Positions 35,264-44,516 are shown, numbered from the stretch's first letter. The stretch: DNA of 64,000 nt from an uncultured Lachnospiraceae bacterium (GCA_910587085.1 CAJUMC010000005.1:1-64000); one strand, 5' to 3'. The notes: a model not told the origin generated them from the letters alone. A program made the numbers and translations.

Positions 35264-36113
35264 ATCGCCTTTCCTCTGTCTTTTCCTTTCGATGATACAA
35301 ATGCTTGATTCCCAGAATCAGCGCCGGCGGCACGATTCCGGCAGCAACCGGGCGGAGCGCATAACACCAGCCGAACGGAAGAAGCAGCTTCATTTCCTTA
35401 AAGCTGCGGTAGCGCAGCTTCGTTTCGTCCAGCCGGTACCTCCATCTTCGCTTTCGGTAGGCATTTCTGTCCTCCCGGTAATAAAGCAGCTCCCTCTGCA
35501 GGTTGCAGCCGAGACAGCCCGCTCTCCACAGGCGCATAAACAGCTCGTAGTCCTCACATCGCCAGGTGTCCCGGCCGGTTTGATAATCTCCCGCCTCCTC
35601 CAGTACGCTGCGGCGCACGAAAATGCTCGGGTGGATAAACGGCGAATATTTTAAAAAATCCCGCCTGCCCGGCCATTCCGGCATCCGCCGGATACCCCAT
35701 ACCCCGCTGTCATCCAAAAGCTTCGCATTGGAGCCGGAAAATGATATTTCGGGGTGCGCCTCCATAAATTCATACTGTACGGCCAGGCGCTCCGGCACGC
35801 TGATGTCGTCGTCATCCATGCGCGCAAGATACTTTCCCCCCGCAACACCAATGCAGGTGTTGAGCGAGTAGGCCAGTCCGCGGTTCTGCGGGCTGTGGAG
35901 CAGCACAATCCGCCCGTCCTGCCCCGCATACTGCTTCAGCTGTTCCAGCACCGCGTCATCCGATCCGTCGCTGTAAATAATAAATTCAAAATCGCGGAAG
36001 GTCTGTTCCAGCACCGACATAATACTTTGCTTCAAACGTCCCGCATTCCGCTGGTTGTATACACTCATGATCACGCTGATTTCCGGATGCTCCTTTTTTG
36101 TTATTCGGTTCAT
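35196..36113 (-). CDS. GT2 family glycosyltransferase
   Basis: A 305-residue GT2 enzyme. EISVIMSVYNQRNAGRLKQS opens the fold, FIIYSDGSDDA binds nucleotide, ARMDDDDIS supplies the DxD metal site near residue 95, and RDTWRCEDYELFMRLW is the acceptor-side ED motif. It probably adds one sugar to the repeat unit in the cytoplasm. The ATG at 36113 overlaps the previous stop (ATGA) and has GGAGG 5 nt upstream, which decides the start over an ATG at 36128. Confidence 0.88.
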   Translation of the reverse strand: MNRITKKEHPEISVIMSVYNQRNAGRLKQSIMSVLEQTFRDFEFIIYSDGSDDAVLEQLKQYAGQDGRIVLLHSPQNRGLAYSLNTCIGVAGGKYLARMDDDDISVPERLAVQYEFMEAHPEISFSGSNAKLLDDSGVWGIRRMPEWPGRRDFLKYSPFIHPSIFVRRSVLEEAGDYQTGRDTWRCEDYELFMRLWRAGCLGCNLQRELLYYREDRNAYRKRRWRYRLDETKLRYRSFKEMKLLLPFGWCYALRPVAAGIVPPALILGIKHLYHRKEKTEERRFAEKTEERPMGKEASSVSKTAE

Positions 36114-37261
36114 CCCCTCCTCCGGCATTCCTCGTATACCTGCTCCATAATCCGCGCCGTTTCCGGCAGCGCATACCGTTCAGCCGTCCTTCTTCCCGCA
36201 TCGGAAAGACGCCTGCACAGCTTTGGGTTCCTTATCAGCAGAGAAATTGCCGCCGCATACTCCCGCGGCGTATTTTTCCTGCAGATCAGCCCGTTTTTCC
36301 CGTGCCGGATGTATTCCCTGCTGTCACGGCGCTGTGAGGTAATCAGCGGAAGCCCTGCCGCAAGCGCCTCCAGCGGGGCAAGCGCAAAGCCCTCCCGAAT
36401 GGAGGGAAAAACAAATGCGTCCGCTGCCGCACAGAGCTCCTGCAGGTCGCTGCGGTAGCCAAGAAAGCTGATCTGCCCGGAAACGCCGAGCCTTTTCGTC
36501 AGTGCTTCCAGCTCTCCGCAAAGCGGTCCCGAGCCGCAGATCCCGAGCCGCACCTGCTTCTTCTTCAGCATGGCAACCGCCCGGATCAACACCTGCTGAT
36601 TTTTGTTCCGGTTCAGTTCCCCTGCCGTCAGAAGGTAAAAGCATCCTTCCGGAATTCCATACGCAGCGCGAAGCTGCGCGCGCCGCCTGCCGGGGCCTGC
36701 AAACTTTTCCGGAGAAAGCCCGACCCCGGGTATCCGCACTGTCCTGCCGCCTTCCCGAAGTGGAAAGTGCAGCGCCCGCCGGTAATCTTCCTCATTTACG
36801 GTAATCAGCCGGTCGGTTGCCCGCGCAAGCAGATACTCTGCCGGATAGTACAGCAGCCAGCTTAAAAACGGCGCTCCCCGGTAAAAATGAAAGCCGTGGG
36901 AGGTATAAAGAACAAAGGGCTTTTCACGCTGCCCGACGGCCGCCAGCCTCGCCAGTGCGCCGCCCATCGGGGTATGGCAGTGAATCAGCGCAAAGCGCTC
37001 CTCTTTCAGCAGCCTGCAAAGCTGAAAATACGCCGCGGTATTTTTCCGGAAGCAAAGCGGCGAACGGCTTACCGGCAGCGGATGCCGCACAATTCTCCCG
37101 CTGCGGTATATTTCTTCCGTCTCCGGGTCCAGCTGCGTGAAATCCGCCGCGTAATGAATTTCGTAATTCATGTGCTGTAAAATTTTCACATCATTCCATT
37201 CAAACAATCGAAGGAAATTTCCTACGGTAGTAACAAACAGAGCTTTCTTCTTCGGCTGCAT
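36110..37261 (-). CDS. GT4 family glycosyltransferase
   Basis: A 383-residue GT-B enzyme. An N-terminal Rossmann half (KALFVTTVGNFLRLFEWND, ALIHCHTPMGGALARLAA) is followed by a C-terminal half with GELNRNKNQQVLIRA, the DAFVFPSIREGFALAPLEALA nucleotide-sugar motif and EYIRHGKNGLICRK. It resembles enzymes adding sugars such as GalNAc or glucose early in capsule repeat assembly. As the first gene of the operon it lies just behind a recognisable promoter. AGGA sits 6-7 nt before the ATG. Confidence 0.88.
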   Translation of the reverse strand: MQPKKKALFVTTVGNFLRLFEWNDVKILQHMNYEIHYAADFTQLDPETEEIYRSGRIVRHPLPVSRSPLCFRKNTAAYFQLCRLLKEERFALIHCHTPMGGALARLAAVGQREKPFVLYTSHGFHFYRGAPFLSWLLYYPAEYLLARATDRLITVNEEDYRRALHFPLREGGRTVRIPGVGLSPEKFAGPGRRRAQLRAAYGIPEGCFYLLTAGELNRNKNQQVLIRAVAMLKKKQVRLGICGSGPLCGELEALTKRLGVSGQISFLGYRSDLQELCAAADAFVFPSIREGFALAPLEALAAGLPLITSQRRDSREYIRHGKNGLICRKNTPREYAAAISLLIRNPKLCRRLSDAGRRTAERYALPETARIMEQVYEECRRRG

Positions 37262-37326
37262 ATTTCATCCTGCCCTTTCAAGGAGCCAGTATTTCCATTT
37301 GTATCCTGCAATCATAAATCACATAG

Positions 37327-37378
37327 AGTTTATCATCTATTGTTGTATTTTTCAAGTTCTTTTTTCGCTGTCAGCGAA
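37327..37378 (-). promoter_or_regulatory. Polysaccharide-operon promoter with adjacent palindrome
   Basis: On the minus strand TTGAAA (37350-37355), a 17-bp spacer and TAAACT (37327-37332) form a promoter about 70 nt before the first glycosyltransferase gene. A palindrome, TTCGCTG-T-CAGCGAA (37364-37378), lies 8 bp upstream of the -35 box, between the operon and the divergent XRE gene, and could be the site for that regulator. Confidence 0.55.
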
Positions 37379-37457
37379 GTTTTCTTCATTCTTCTGTTTG
37401 TTTATGTGTTCGCGGGAATAATATAAAATAGAGATAATGCAAAAGGAGTCTGAAGCT

Positions 37458-37808
37458 ATGGAAAATAATAATTTAAAACAGATTATCGGTCAGCGGATTC
37501 GGGAATGCCGCCTGAAGGCGGGCTATACACAGGCTCAGTTTGCTGAATTAATGGATATTTCCATTAATTTTCTCTCAGAAATTGAAACAGGCAAAAAAGG
37601 GATGTCGCAGGAGACAATTTACAAGCTTTGTCAAAAGCTTCAGCTTTCTGCCGATTATATCCTGTTCGGCTCGCGGACGCCCGATCCCCTTCCCTGTGAT
37701 CTGATTCAGCTTGTCAACTCTCTAACTTCGGAAGATCTTCATTCGCTGATGGATTATATTCTTGCACTTCAGAAGGTACGCCGGATTCAGGGCCGGGAGG
37801 AGGCTTAA
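37458..37808 (+). CDS. XRE-family transcriptional regulator
   Basis: A 116-residue regulator. The helix-turn-helix occupies about residues 5-65 (IGQRIRECRLKAGYTQAQFA, ISINFLSEIETGKKGMSQET), and a short C-terminal helical tail follows (LTSEDLHSLMDYILALQKV). The ATG at 37458 has AAAGGAG about 9 nt upstream. It is transcribed divergently from the polysaccharide operon and shares its 200-bp control region, so it is the best candidate for that operon's regulator. A TATAAA at about 37425 may be its -10 box. Confidence 0.85.
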   Translation: MENNNLKQIIGQRIRECRLKAGYTQAQFAELMDISINFLSEIETGKKGMSQETIYKLCQKLQLSADYILFGSRTPDPLPCDLIQLVNSLTSEDLHSLMDYILALQKVRRIQGREEA

Positions 37809-37829
37809 CGCTGCCTTTTGAAAAAAGAA

Positions 37830-37933
37830 AAAGAGGCTGCCGCAAAACAGCATCCCTCCGCAGAATAGGTATTATGCCAGCTGCATACTTACCCTTATCC
37901 TGCAGGAATTCCGCCTGTTGCGTCAGCCTCTTT
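37830..37933. other. Long hairpin after XRE gene
   Basis: AAAGAGGCTG (37830-37839) and CAGCCTCTTT (37924-37933) pair perfectly, extended by a GCAA/TTGC pairing, with about 75 nt between. Position after the XRE stop and before the convergent histidine kinase stop fits a shared transcription end, although the U-run is short. It may also be a degenerate mobile hairpin repeat. Confidence 0.45.
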
Positions 37934-37990
37934 ATCCGGTGGCCCGTTTACCGTTAACCGTATTTTGCTTCCTTACATAAACACATCCTT

Positions 37991-38890
37991 TCAGGCCTTT
38001 GTATCCGGAAATGAAATGCAGATACTCAGCTTGTTCTCAAAATACTCTGCTGATATTGTTCCATTCATTTGCTCAATCAATGTTCTGGCAATCGCCAGGC
38101 CTAAACCCGTTGATTTTCTCGCCGCTTCCACCGTATAAAACCGGTCAAATAATTTGCCGACCTGCACCTCATTCAATCCGGATGCCGTATTCGTAAAAGT
38201 AATATTGCATGGTTCTGACAGCGTAATATCTAAATCTCCGTCACTGTACTTCATTGCATTATTCAAAAGATTAGAAAACACACGGGCTAATGAGGAACGG
38301 TCAAGCGTTCTGATCACATTATCTTCCGGCATTTGTATTTTGGGCGTAATACCTTTCTCTTTCAGAGCAGTATAAAAAGCTGCTATGCTTTCTTCCAAGA
38401 TGCTGTTTATGGAAACAGGCTTTCTGATCATATCGTTATCTCTGGAAATAATAACGGAATATCGAAACAGTTCCTCCGTCAGCTCCATCAGCATTTCTGA
38501 CCGATTCCGGATTACTTCCATATACCGTTCCGCTTTTTCCGTCTTTTCTTCCTGTTCCAGCAAATCTAAATATCCACAGATAGCGGTTAACGGCGTTCTC
38601 AAATCGTGTGATATATTTGTAACAGCATTTTTAAGCTCCCTGTCTCCCTGCTGAAAACGATGCTGCTGCACACGGAGTTTACGGAGTTCAATATTTATAG
38701 TATTCGCCAGTCTGCTCATATTTCTATCTCTGCAAGAAATGTCAATGAGCGTATTGGTGTCAGTTATGAGCCGGTCGGCAAAGGCTTTTGCAATTTCCCT
38801 TGCGGCTTTTTGCAGGATACAAACTTTTATAAGCAAAGCAATAATAAGGAAAGCCATAATGCCGATAACAGCCCATAACCACAGTTCCAT
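37991..38890 (-). CDS. Sensor histidine kinase
   Basis: A 299-residue membrane kinase with one N-terminal hydrophobic span (about 4-30), almost no extracellular loop, a HisKA helix with the phospho-acceptor in ISHDLRTPLTAICGYLDLL near residue 95, and a HATPase domain (FSNLLNNAMKY, then TGLGLAIARTLIEQ). Short intramembrane-type kinases of this kind usually respond to peptide antibiotics together with an ABC transporter, which fits the neighbours. Its natural partner regulator at 40055 is truncated, so signalling may be broken. Base composition is lower in GC than the flanks. Confidence 0.88.
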   Translation of the reverse strand: MELWLWAVIGIMAFLIIALLIKVCILQKAAREIAKAFADRLITDTNTLIDISCRDRNMSRLANTINIELRKLRVQQHRFQQGDRELKNAVTNISHDLRTPLTAICGYLDLLEQEEKTEKAERYMEVIRNRSEMLMELTEELFRYSVIISRDNDMIRKPVSINSILEESIAAFYTALKEKGITPKIQMPEDNVIRTLDRSSLARVFSNLLNNAMKYSDGDLDITLSEPCNITFTNTASGLNEVQVGKLFDRFYTVEAARKSTGLGLAIARTLIEQMNGTISAEYFENKLSICISFPDTKA

Positions 38891-38900
38891 AGAGAACTCC

Positions 38901-39731
38901 TTACTTTAAATCTTTTCTCTTGAAAACAATTATTCCGCAGGATGTTGTCAATACCGTAATTGCAATAGATGACATGAGCATACGGACAGAATTACGGATT
39001 TCCAGCTGCCACATTTGCAAGCCCTGTCCTGCAGGCAAAAAGTCAGTGATAAATTCATAAATCATCCGCGTAACTCCTCTGACATAGTTCGGATTAGGAG
39101 CCGGCTCGGACATTTCCATTCCGTTTGCAGTTATAATAACACTGCTTGTCATTTCCGGCTCATCAAGAGCATTGTATATTTTGCTTGAAAAAACCAGAAG
39201 TCCAAGAAACAGCAGCATAGAAACAGCAACGGTAACGGCTTTATTGGTGCTTTGCATACAGATAAAAGTAAAAATCGCTGAAAAGGCAGCTTCAAACATA
39301 ACAGCAATAAACAGATATGCAAGCAGATTAGGGACACCCATTTCCCAGACACCAAGAACGGGAACGGCAGTCAATGCTCCAATCAGCCAGGCAACCATTA
39401 TCAGCAATGTTGCAGCGAATACGGAAATCAGATTGGCAAGATAAATGCCTGTTCTTGTATGACCAACTATAATTTTATTCCGGATTGTTCCGTCACTATA
39501 TTCTGTTTCTAAAAACATACTGCTGAACAACGCACAAAACGCACCAATCACAACAGCAAAATGAAAGTAATACTTATCAATACAATAATTGTATTCCGAC
39601 ATAGCAACGGTTGCCTGTCTGCATCCGTTCAACATATATACAACGGAATAAACTAACATTGCTCCCATACAGAACCAGAAAACTTTATCCTTCCAAAGAC
39701 GGGAAAAATTTGCAGACAGCACTTTACGCAT
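38901..39731 (-). CDS. ABC-2 type permease of antibiotic-resistance-like transporter
   Basis: A 276-residue permease with about six hydrophobic segments, opening MRKVLSANFSRLWKDKVFW. Such proteins are the membrane subunit of lantibiotic-immunity or bacitracin-type exporters. The ATG at 39731 is chosen for AGGAGG 8 nt upstream; a GTG at 39740 would sit on the ribosome site. It overlaps the end of the ATPase remnant by 8 bp. Because that ATPase lacks its nucleotide-binding part, the transporter is unlikely to work unless an ATPase is supplied elsewhere. Confidence 0.82.
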   Translation of the reverse strand: MRKVLSANFSRLWKDKVFWFCMGAMLVYSVVYMLNGCRQATVAMSEYNYCIDKYYFHFAVVIGAFCALFSSMFLETEYSDGTIRNKIIVGHTRTGIYLANLISVFAATLLIMVAWLIGALTAVPVLGVWEMGVPNLLAYLFIAVMFEAAFSAIFTFICMQSTNKAVTVAVSMLLFLGLLVFSSKIYNALDEPEMTSSVIITANGMEMSEPAPNPNYVRGVTRMIYEFITDFLPAGQGLQMWQLEIRNSVRMLMSSIAITVLTTSCGIIVFKRKDLK

Positions 39732-40070
39732 TTTTTCCACCTCCTACAAGACTGACATAGTAACTTTCCAGACTTTCGTCATGCTCATGCACGGAAATCA
39801 CTTCGCAATTTTCTTTTGCCAATGCAGCAGTCAATTTTGATATGCTGACTTTTGCATACACATCAGCCGTTTTGCCTGTGATAATTTTATAATCAATCCC
39901 CATTTCATCAAGCACACGGGCAAGAGCTTTTGTGCTGCTGACTTCTATTTGAATACACTTTTTGCAGGCAGCTTCTAATTCATCTGCACTCATTTCCTTT
40001 ACAATGCGTCCATTGTCAATAAAGCCGTAATGCGTTGCCAGCTTGGACAATTCATCAAGAAGGTGAATTG
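39724..40070 (-). pseudogene. ABC transporter ATPase, C-terminal remnant
   Basis: The translation from about 40070 reads HLLDELSKLATHYGFIDNGR and continues through a normal C-terminal tail (ADELEAACKKCIQIEVSS to the stop). This begins at the H-loop region of an ABC ATPase; the upstream 200 residues with Walker A, signature and Walker B are missing. The sequence joins directly onto the 3' part of the response regulator gene, so a deletion of at least several hundred bases is implied. Confidence 0.85.
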
Positions 40071-40648
40071 CTAATGTGCATTTTGAGCGAACTTTCCGTG
40101 CAATCCGGCGTATCCTCGCTGATTCGTTCCAGCAAAAGTGATTTCGTGACAACCTGTGTCTGATTCTGCATAAGCAGCTTCAGGATGGCATATTCCGTTC
40201 TTGTCAGTTTTACCTCTGCATCGTTTCCTGTTACGGTATGAGTATCGGTATTCAGGGCAATATCATCAAAAGTCAGGGAAGGACGGAAAGGAGTATCGGA
40301 TGCCGTTCGGAGATGAACGGCAATTCTGGCCAACAGTTCTTTTGTACTGAAAGGCTTTGTCACATAATCAACTGCACCGCCGAGCAATAAATCTACTTTA
40401 TTATCAATATCGACTTTTGCACTTACTACAATGACCGGTATTCCTTTCAGCTTTGGAAGGACAGCTTCGCCGCTTTGTCCAGGCAGCATCAAATCAAGCA
40501 GGATCAGGTCGGGGCAAATACCGGATAACACAAGTAATGCTTCTGTTCCCGAATATGCGCGGGAAACTCTGTAGCCTTCTTTGGAAAGTACTTCTTCAAG
40601 CATATTTCCAATATGTGTATTATCGTCAATAATTAAAATAGTTTTCAC
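40055..40648 (-). pseudogene. OmpR-family response regulator, 3'-truncated
   Basis: The receiver domain is intact (ILIIDDN, LILLDLMLPG with the phospho-acceptor Asp, VTKPF). The winged-helix domain runs normally through LTRTEYAILKLLMQNQ and CTESSLKMHISN, then ends with three foreign residues (SPS). About 27 residues, including the wing hairpin, are lost at the point where the ABC ATPase remnant begins (about 40063-40072). DNA binding is probably abolished. Start is GTG at 40648. Upstream, 40649-41017 holds no gene; a palindrome GTTAGT-TTAT-ACTAAC sits at 40717-40732. Confidence 0.85.
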
Positions 40649-40956
40649 AAACCAGTACCGTCCTGTTCCTAATTTATCTTATATCAGCCATGGGCGGCCA
40701 TATAAGCCGTTTTCAAGTTAGTTTATACTAACCAGATTCCAGGTATACTTCCTGCCCCTGGTTTCGTCAAGGCCTGCAGCTTGCGCCGGATGTGTCCTGC
40801 CTTTTTCCGGCTGCTGTCCGTTTGTCCCGGCCTGTTGTGTCGGTTCATTCCCGTCTTTCGCCGGATGTGCTTTGTTTTCCCCCGCAGCGGCTGGCCGCCT
40901 GCATATTTCCGGCATCTCTGCTGCAAAAAACGCGTACCAAATGCCGTTTTTAAGGC

Positions 40957-40985
40957 GCAGACCGGCATCAGTTATGCCGGTCTGC
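40957..40985 (-). terminator. Hairpin after gerW gene
   Basis: A perfect 12-bp stem (GCAGACCGGCAT and ATGCCGGTCTGC, 5-nt loop) begins 32 nt after the GerW stop codon. There is no U-run on the minus strand, so it may stabilise the transcript end rather than terminate by itself. Confidence 0.5.
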
Positions 40986-41017
40986 AAATGGTTTCCATAT
41001 TATTCCTTCTTCTCTGC

Positions 41018-41455
41018 TTAATCGGTCGGCTCCTGCTCTTCCATCCCCTGCTGCCCGTCCGCTGCCTTCACCAGCTCCGCCGCGCGCTTGTCGGTCTCCT
41101 GCTCCTCTTTTTTTATTTTGTCATCCTTTTTGAACTTATCAATCAGATCCGGAACGATATCAAAAACTTTCGTCAGCATATCCTGGTTCTTTACATTGAC
41201 CAGCCTTGCACTTCCGTTCTGGATGACAAGCACCGAGCTCGGAGTCATTTTACCGCTCATACCGCCGCCCGCGTTGTCCTTTCCGTTGTTTGTAAACGAG
41301 CCGGCTCCCATGCCGAAGCTTACGTCCACAAGCGGCAGGATAACCGTGCCGTCGTCAAACCGCACCGCATCGCCGACTACGGTTTTTGTGGAGAGGAACG
41401 CTTCCATTCCCTTGAATAATGCACCCACCGTGTTTCCAAATTTTTCTTCTGCCAT
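41018..41455 (-). CDS. ytfJ: GerW family sporulation protein YtfJ
   Basis: A 145-residue protein of the GerW/YtfJ family, made in sporulating cells and needed for normal spore germination in Bacillus. Conserved features are VVGDAVRFDDGTVILPLVDV, the SFGMGAGS glycine-rich turn and GGGMSGKMTPSSVLVI. A charged tail (KKEEQETDKRAAE) ends the protein. GGAGG lies 7 nt before the ATG at 41455. It is coupled to the DUF2953 gene upstream (2 nt apart), a pairing usual in Firmicutes. Confidence 0.93.
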   Translation of the reverse strand: MAEEKFGNTVGALFKGMEAFLSTKTVVGDAVRFDDGTVILPLVDVSFGMGAGSFTNNGKDNAGGGMSGKMTPSSVLVIQNGSARLVNVKNQDMLTKVFDIVPDLIDKFKKDDKIKKEEQETDKRAAELVKAADGQQGMEEQEPTD

Positions 41456-41457
41456 AC

Positions 41458-42630
41458 TCAAACCTCCATATCTTTTTCTGATCTGCCAGCCGCTGCTTCA
41501 TGCTGTTTTCCGCGCGCGGGAGCTGTCAGATCTTCCTTCAATTTTTTCACGTTTTTTAAAACCTGCTTCAGCTTTCCTCGGAACCAGAGGCGAACTGCCA
41601 TGTACAATAGTCTTCCCATCCGGACACGGCCCTTCAGCTTCACGCACGCTTCCAGACGAAAGCATTCCGTTTCAAAATCCGCCCGGACAGTAAGATTCTT
41701 CGCATACAGCGGATAAATTATACCGAGCATCGAGAGCGCCTGACCCATGGAATATGCGTTGCCTGTGCCGAAGATAATCTCTCCCTCCATTTTATATGGA
41801 AGAATGTATTTCAGCAACCCGAAAATAGTACCTCCGGCACAGCGAAATGCATTTTTGTTGACTTCGTCCAAAAGAAATTCCCGGACAAGTCCCGTTTTGC
41901 CGGAGATCTGTTCCCATTTTTCTGCAAGACTGCGGAAAAAATCTCCCAGCCCCCTTACAAACTGTCTCAGCTGCTGCAGGATGCCCAGCAGCTTCTGCCA
42001 CAACCGGCGCAATGCACGGAACGGGGCTGCAAGCCGGTAAAAAATGTTTTTTTCATCCGCTGTGTTTTCTTCGTCTCCGCCGGCAGAGCCGGACATACTA
42101 TCCGCGCCTGTACTATCCGGTTTCCGCTCCTCGTCAGGTGGTTCGCCTAAGGCAGCTGCGCCGCTCCCGTCCGAACCCGCATCTTGCGCCGTCCCTGTCC
42201 TGACAGCATCATCCGCCGGTTTTTCGGCCGCACCGGAAGACTCTCCGTCTTCCGGCGCTCCGGTCTGCGCGCCGTCTGCCGGCTTCCCGGCCGTCTCTTC
42301 CGCTGTATCCGCGCTGCCAGCTCCTTTTCGCTTCCTCTTTTTTTTCTCTTTGCTTCCGCCCTTCTTCGGAAAAAGCGTAAAACACAGAACCTTTACCGAA
42401 TAATCAAGTTTACCGTTCTCAAAACGGATCGGGATCCGCACCGCATTCAGCAGATAGCTCACCTTTGCCCGGATGTGCAGTTCTCCTCCGGCTGATCTTT
42501 TCAGCTCCGCCCGATAGCGCACCGGCACAAACAGCACTGCCAGCAGGAGGAGCAACAGCAGCAGCAGAATTACCAGCAGCGCAATCCCCAGCAGCTTCAG
42601 CAGCAGCCCGAGAATCTGCAATACAATCAT
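41458..42630 (-). CDS. DUF2953 membrane protein (YtfI-like)
   Basis: A 390-residue protein with one long N-terminal hydrophobic segment (LLLKLLGIALLVILLLLLLL) and the DUF2953 C-terminal region (GTGNAYSMGQALSMLGIIYP, then RADFETECFRLEACVKLKGRVR). Between them lies a long Lys-, Ala- and Glu-rich low-complexity linker (about 110-190). Members accompany GerW in sporulating Firmicutes, but their role is unclear. The ATG at 42630 has GGGAGGAG upstream; the open frame to 42702 is not supported. Confidence 0.85.
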   Translation of the reverse strand: MIVLQILGLLLKLLGIALLVILLLLLLLLLAVLFVPVRYRAELKRSAGGELHIRAKVSYLLNAVRIPIRFENGKLDYSVKVLCFTLFPKKGGSKEKKKRKRKGAGSADTAEETAGKPADGAQTGAPEDGESSGAAEKPADDAVRTGTAQDAGSDGSGAAALGEPPDEERKPDSTGADSMSGSAGGDEENTADEKNIFYRLAAPFRALRRLWQKLLGILQQLRQFVRGLGDFFRSLAEKWEQISGKTGLVREFLLDEVNKNAFRCAGGTIFGLLKYILPYKMEGEIIFGTGNAYSMGQALSMLGIIYPLYAKNLTVRADFETECFRLEACVKLKGRVRMGRLLYMAVRLWFRGKLKQVLKNVKKLKEDLTAPARGKQHEAAAGRSEKDMEV

Positions 42631-42695
42631 TTTTCTCCTCCCTTCCGTTCTGCAATCCCGGCAGAGTCTGATCAAAGCGCTGCCGGGAGCGCTGC

Positions 42696-43019
42696 TCAGC
42701 AATACCCGAAATAACCTCTCACATCAAAATCCCCGGTGCTCTCATAGACTTCCATCACCATGCGTTTCACCAGCTCCAGCGCTTCCGCCTTGTTCCCGGC
42801 CAGACCGAGCACGTAGAAATCCTCCCCCTTCCTCCAGGGAAATTTCAGCTCGCGCGCCGGAAGCAGGTCAAACAGATCCTGTCCGTTTGCGGCATACAGA
42901 ATCAGCGTAACGCCTTTTCCGACATGCCTGCCGCCCGCAAGCTTTTCCGTCAGCCGCTTTCTTTTCCGCTCTGTATCTATGGAATCCCCGAAATATACCG
43001 GGCTGCGAAATTTCAGCAT
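42696..43019 (-). CDS. Hypothetical protein, about 107 residues
   Basis: A 107-residue soluble protein with no recognisable motif; it begins MLKFRSPVYFGDSIDTERKR and ends with GDFDVRGYFGYC. GGAGGAG precedes its ATG, which directly follows the TAA of the gene upstream, so the two are coupled. Context (next to the DUF2953/GerW pair) gives no firm role. Confidence 0.7.
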   Translation of the reverse strand: MLKFRSPVYFGDSIDTERKRKRLTEKLAGGRHVGKGVTLILYAANGQDLFDLLPARELKFPWRKGEDFYVLGLAGNKAEALELVKRMVMEVYESTGDFDVRGYFGYC

Positions 43020-44516
43020 TTACTCCTCCATCCACTGCTTCATCAGGCGCACACTCTGAACCTTCTCCGCCAGATCGCGGCAGCCTGCGAGGCTGGTGCG
43101 CACATATTCCGCTACCTCGGCTCTGGTCTCGAAAAAAACAGGAAGCTGAAACAGCACTGAGGCGATCATTGCGCGGTTCAGAAGCTGCGGCTGCGCAGAA
43201 AATGCATCCTGAAGCTCGGCGCACAGCGCCCCGGACAGCTCTTCCAGTTCCCTTCGCTCTGCCTTTCCTTTCTCCGTCTTCTCCTTCAGTTCCGTGAACA
43301 GGCTGTCCTCCAGCAGGCGTCCGGAAATCCTGACGCATGAGAGCAGCGGCCCGAGCATTGCATCCGCAGCGGCCTGCTCCGCCTGTGCCGGCAGCCCGGC
43401 CAGAACAGCCTGCCCTCTCTGCAGCTCCAGCGCACTGCTCTCGATCAGCCCCTCAATCGAACGGAACGCGGACCCGCTCTCCTCTTCGGACGGCCAGTCC
43501 TCCTGTTCTGCCATGCCATGGTGCGGCTGCTTGCCGGTGTTCTGCAGCTCTTCGTTACACGCACAGCCTTCCGCCGGCATACCGCCATCCTGTGCCGGCG
43601 CCGCACTCCGCATGCAGCGGCTTATCCTTGCCGTCATGCTGCGCAGCTTCAGGAGCCTGTCCTCCGCCTCCGGCCCCGCGTACGGCATGGCCAGCAGCCA
43701 TGCGCAGAGATGATTGACCAGCTCCATCAGGGAAAAATATTGATCCGTATGACCCTTGAGCAGCCCGGAAACGGCATCCAGCTCCGCCTGTTTTTCCAGA
43801 AATTTTCTCTCCTCAATCCCGTTCCAGTCTGTCTCCTGAAAATGACGCCAGCTTTCAAATATCTCCGGGAATGCGTCCTCAAAGCCGGCCGGGCGGTAAA
43901 GCCCCGCGGCGGACTCCACGCGGTAGGCATAGTCCTCCGCAGCAGAACGCTCCATGCCGGCATACGGTTCGAAGCCGTTTTTCACGATATCGCAGAACCT
44001 GCCACGGCTCATGCGGATCGGAAGCTGCGAAAGCATGGCGCGGATACGCTCGTTCACAGTTACATTATCCTTTTCCATAAAAATAAACTGAATAATTTCC
44101 TCCGCGGCCGCGTCGCAGTCAATATCCCCGACCTCGGTATAGCGCAGCTCCATCCGATTCAGCATGTATTCATAGAGCGTCATAATATCGGTGTAGGCCG
44201 TCAGCACATGCATTTTCTGCGTGATCCGATCCCGCATGCCGAACAGCTGCTGCACGGCATCCTCCCGTGCGGCGGCGTCAAAGTCCCCTGACAGATTCTC
44301 CTCCGCAATAAGGCTGAGCCTCTGAAACAGAGCGGCGGTCTCCTCCGTCAGCTCCGTTTCTCCCTCCCGGACGGATTCACAAAAACGGAAATATTCCATG
44401 GAAAAACTCAGCTCTGCAAAAATACCGTTTATCGTCGCCAGCTTTGTCAGCACCGGCGGCAGATTCCGTTCAAGATTTTTCCCCTCAAGCACCTCGCGCA
44501 TACTTCTCTTATCCAT
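43020..44516 (-). CDS. Hypothetical helical protein, 498 residues
   Basis: A soluble, acidic, mostly alpha-helical protein of 498 residues with no membrane span, signal or motif I recognise. The frame is well supported: long, with a GAGG site 4 nt before the ATG at 44516, and translationally coupled to the 107-residue gene. A less conserved, Cys- and Gln-rich stretch is present around residues 305-345. Function unknown. Confidence 0.75.
   Translation of the reverse strand: MDKRSMREVLEGKNLERNLPPVLTKLATINGIFAELSFSMEYFRFCESVREGETELTEETAALFQRLSLIAEENLSGDFDAAAREDAVQQLFGMRDRITQKMHVLTAYTDIMTLYEYMLNRMELRYTEVGDIDCDAAAEEIIQFIFMEKDNVTVNERIRAMLSQLPIRMSRGRFCDIVKNGFEPYAGMERSAAEDYAYRVESAAGLYRPAGFEDAFPEIFESWRHFQETDWNGIEERKFLEKQAELDAVSGLLKGHTDQYFSLMELVNHLCAWLLAMPYAGPEAEDRLLKLRSMTARISRCMRSAAPAQDGGMPAEGCACNEELQNTGKQPHHGMAEQEDWPSEEESGSAFRSIEGLIESSALELQRGQAVLAGLPAQAEQAAADAMLGPLLSCVRISGRLLEDSLFTELKEKTEKGKAERRELEELSGALCAELQDAFSAQPQLLNRAMIASVLFQLPVFFETRAEVAEYVRTSLAGCRDLAEKVQSVRLMKQWMEE

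Noticed and set aside
40718..40987. 89-codon minus-strand frame between gerW and the response regulator
   Set aside because: No ribosome site, low-complexity Gln/Ala composition, and it includes the hairpin at 40957-40985.
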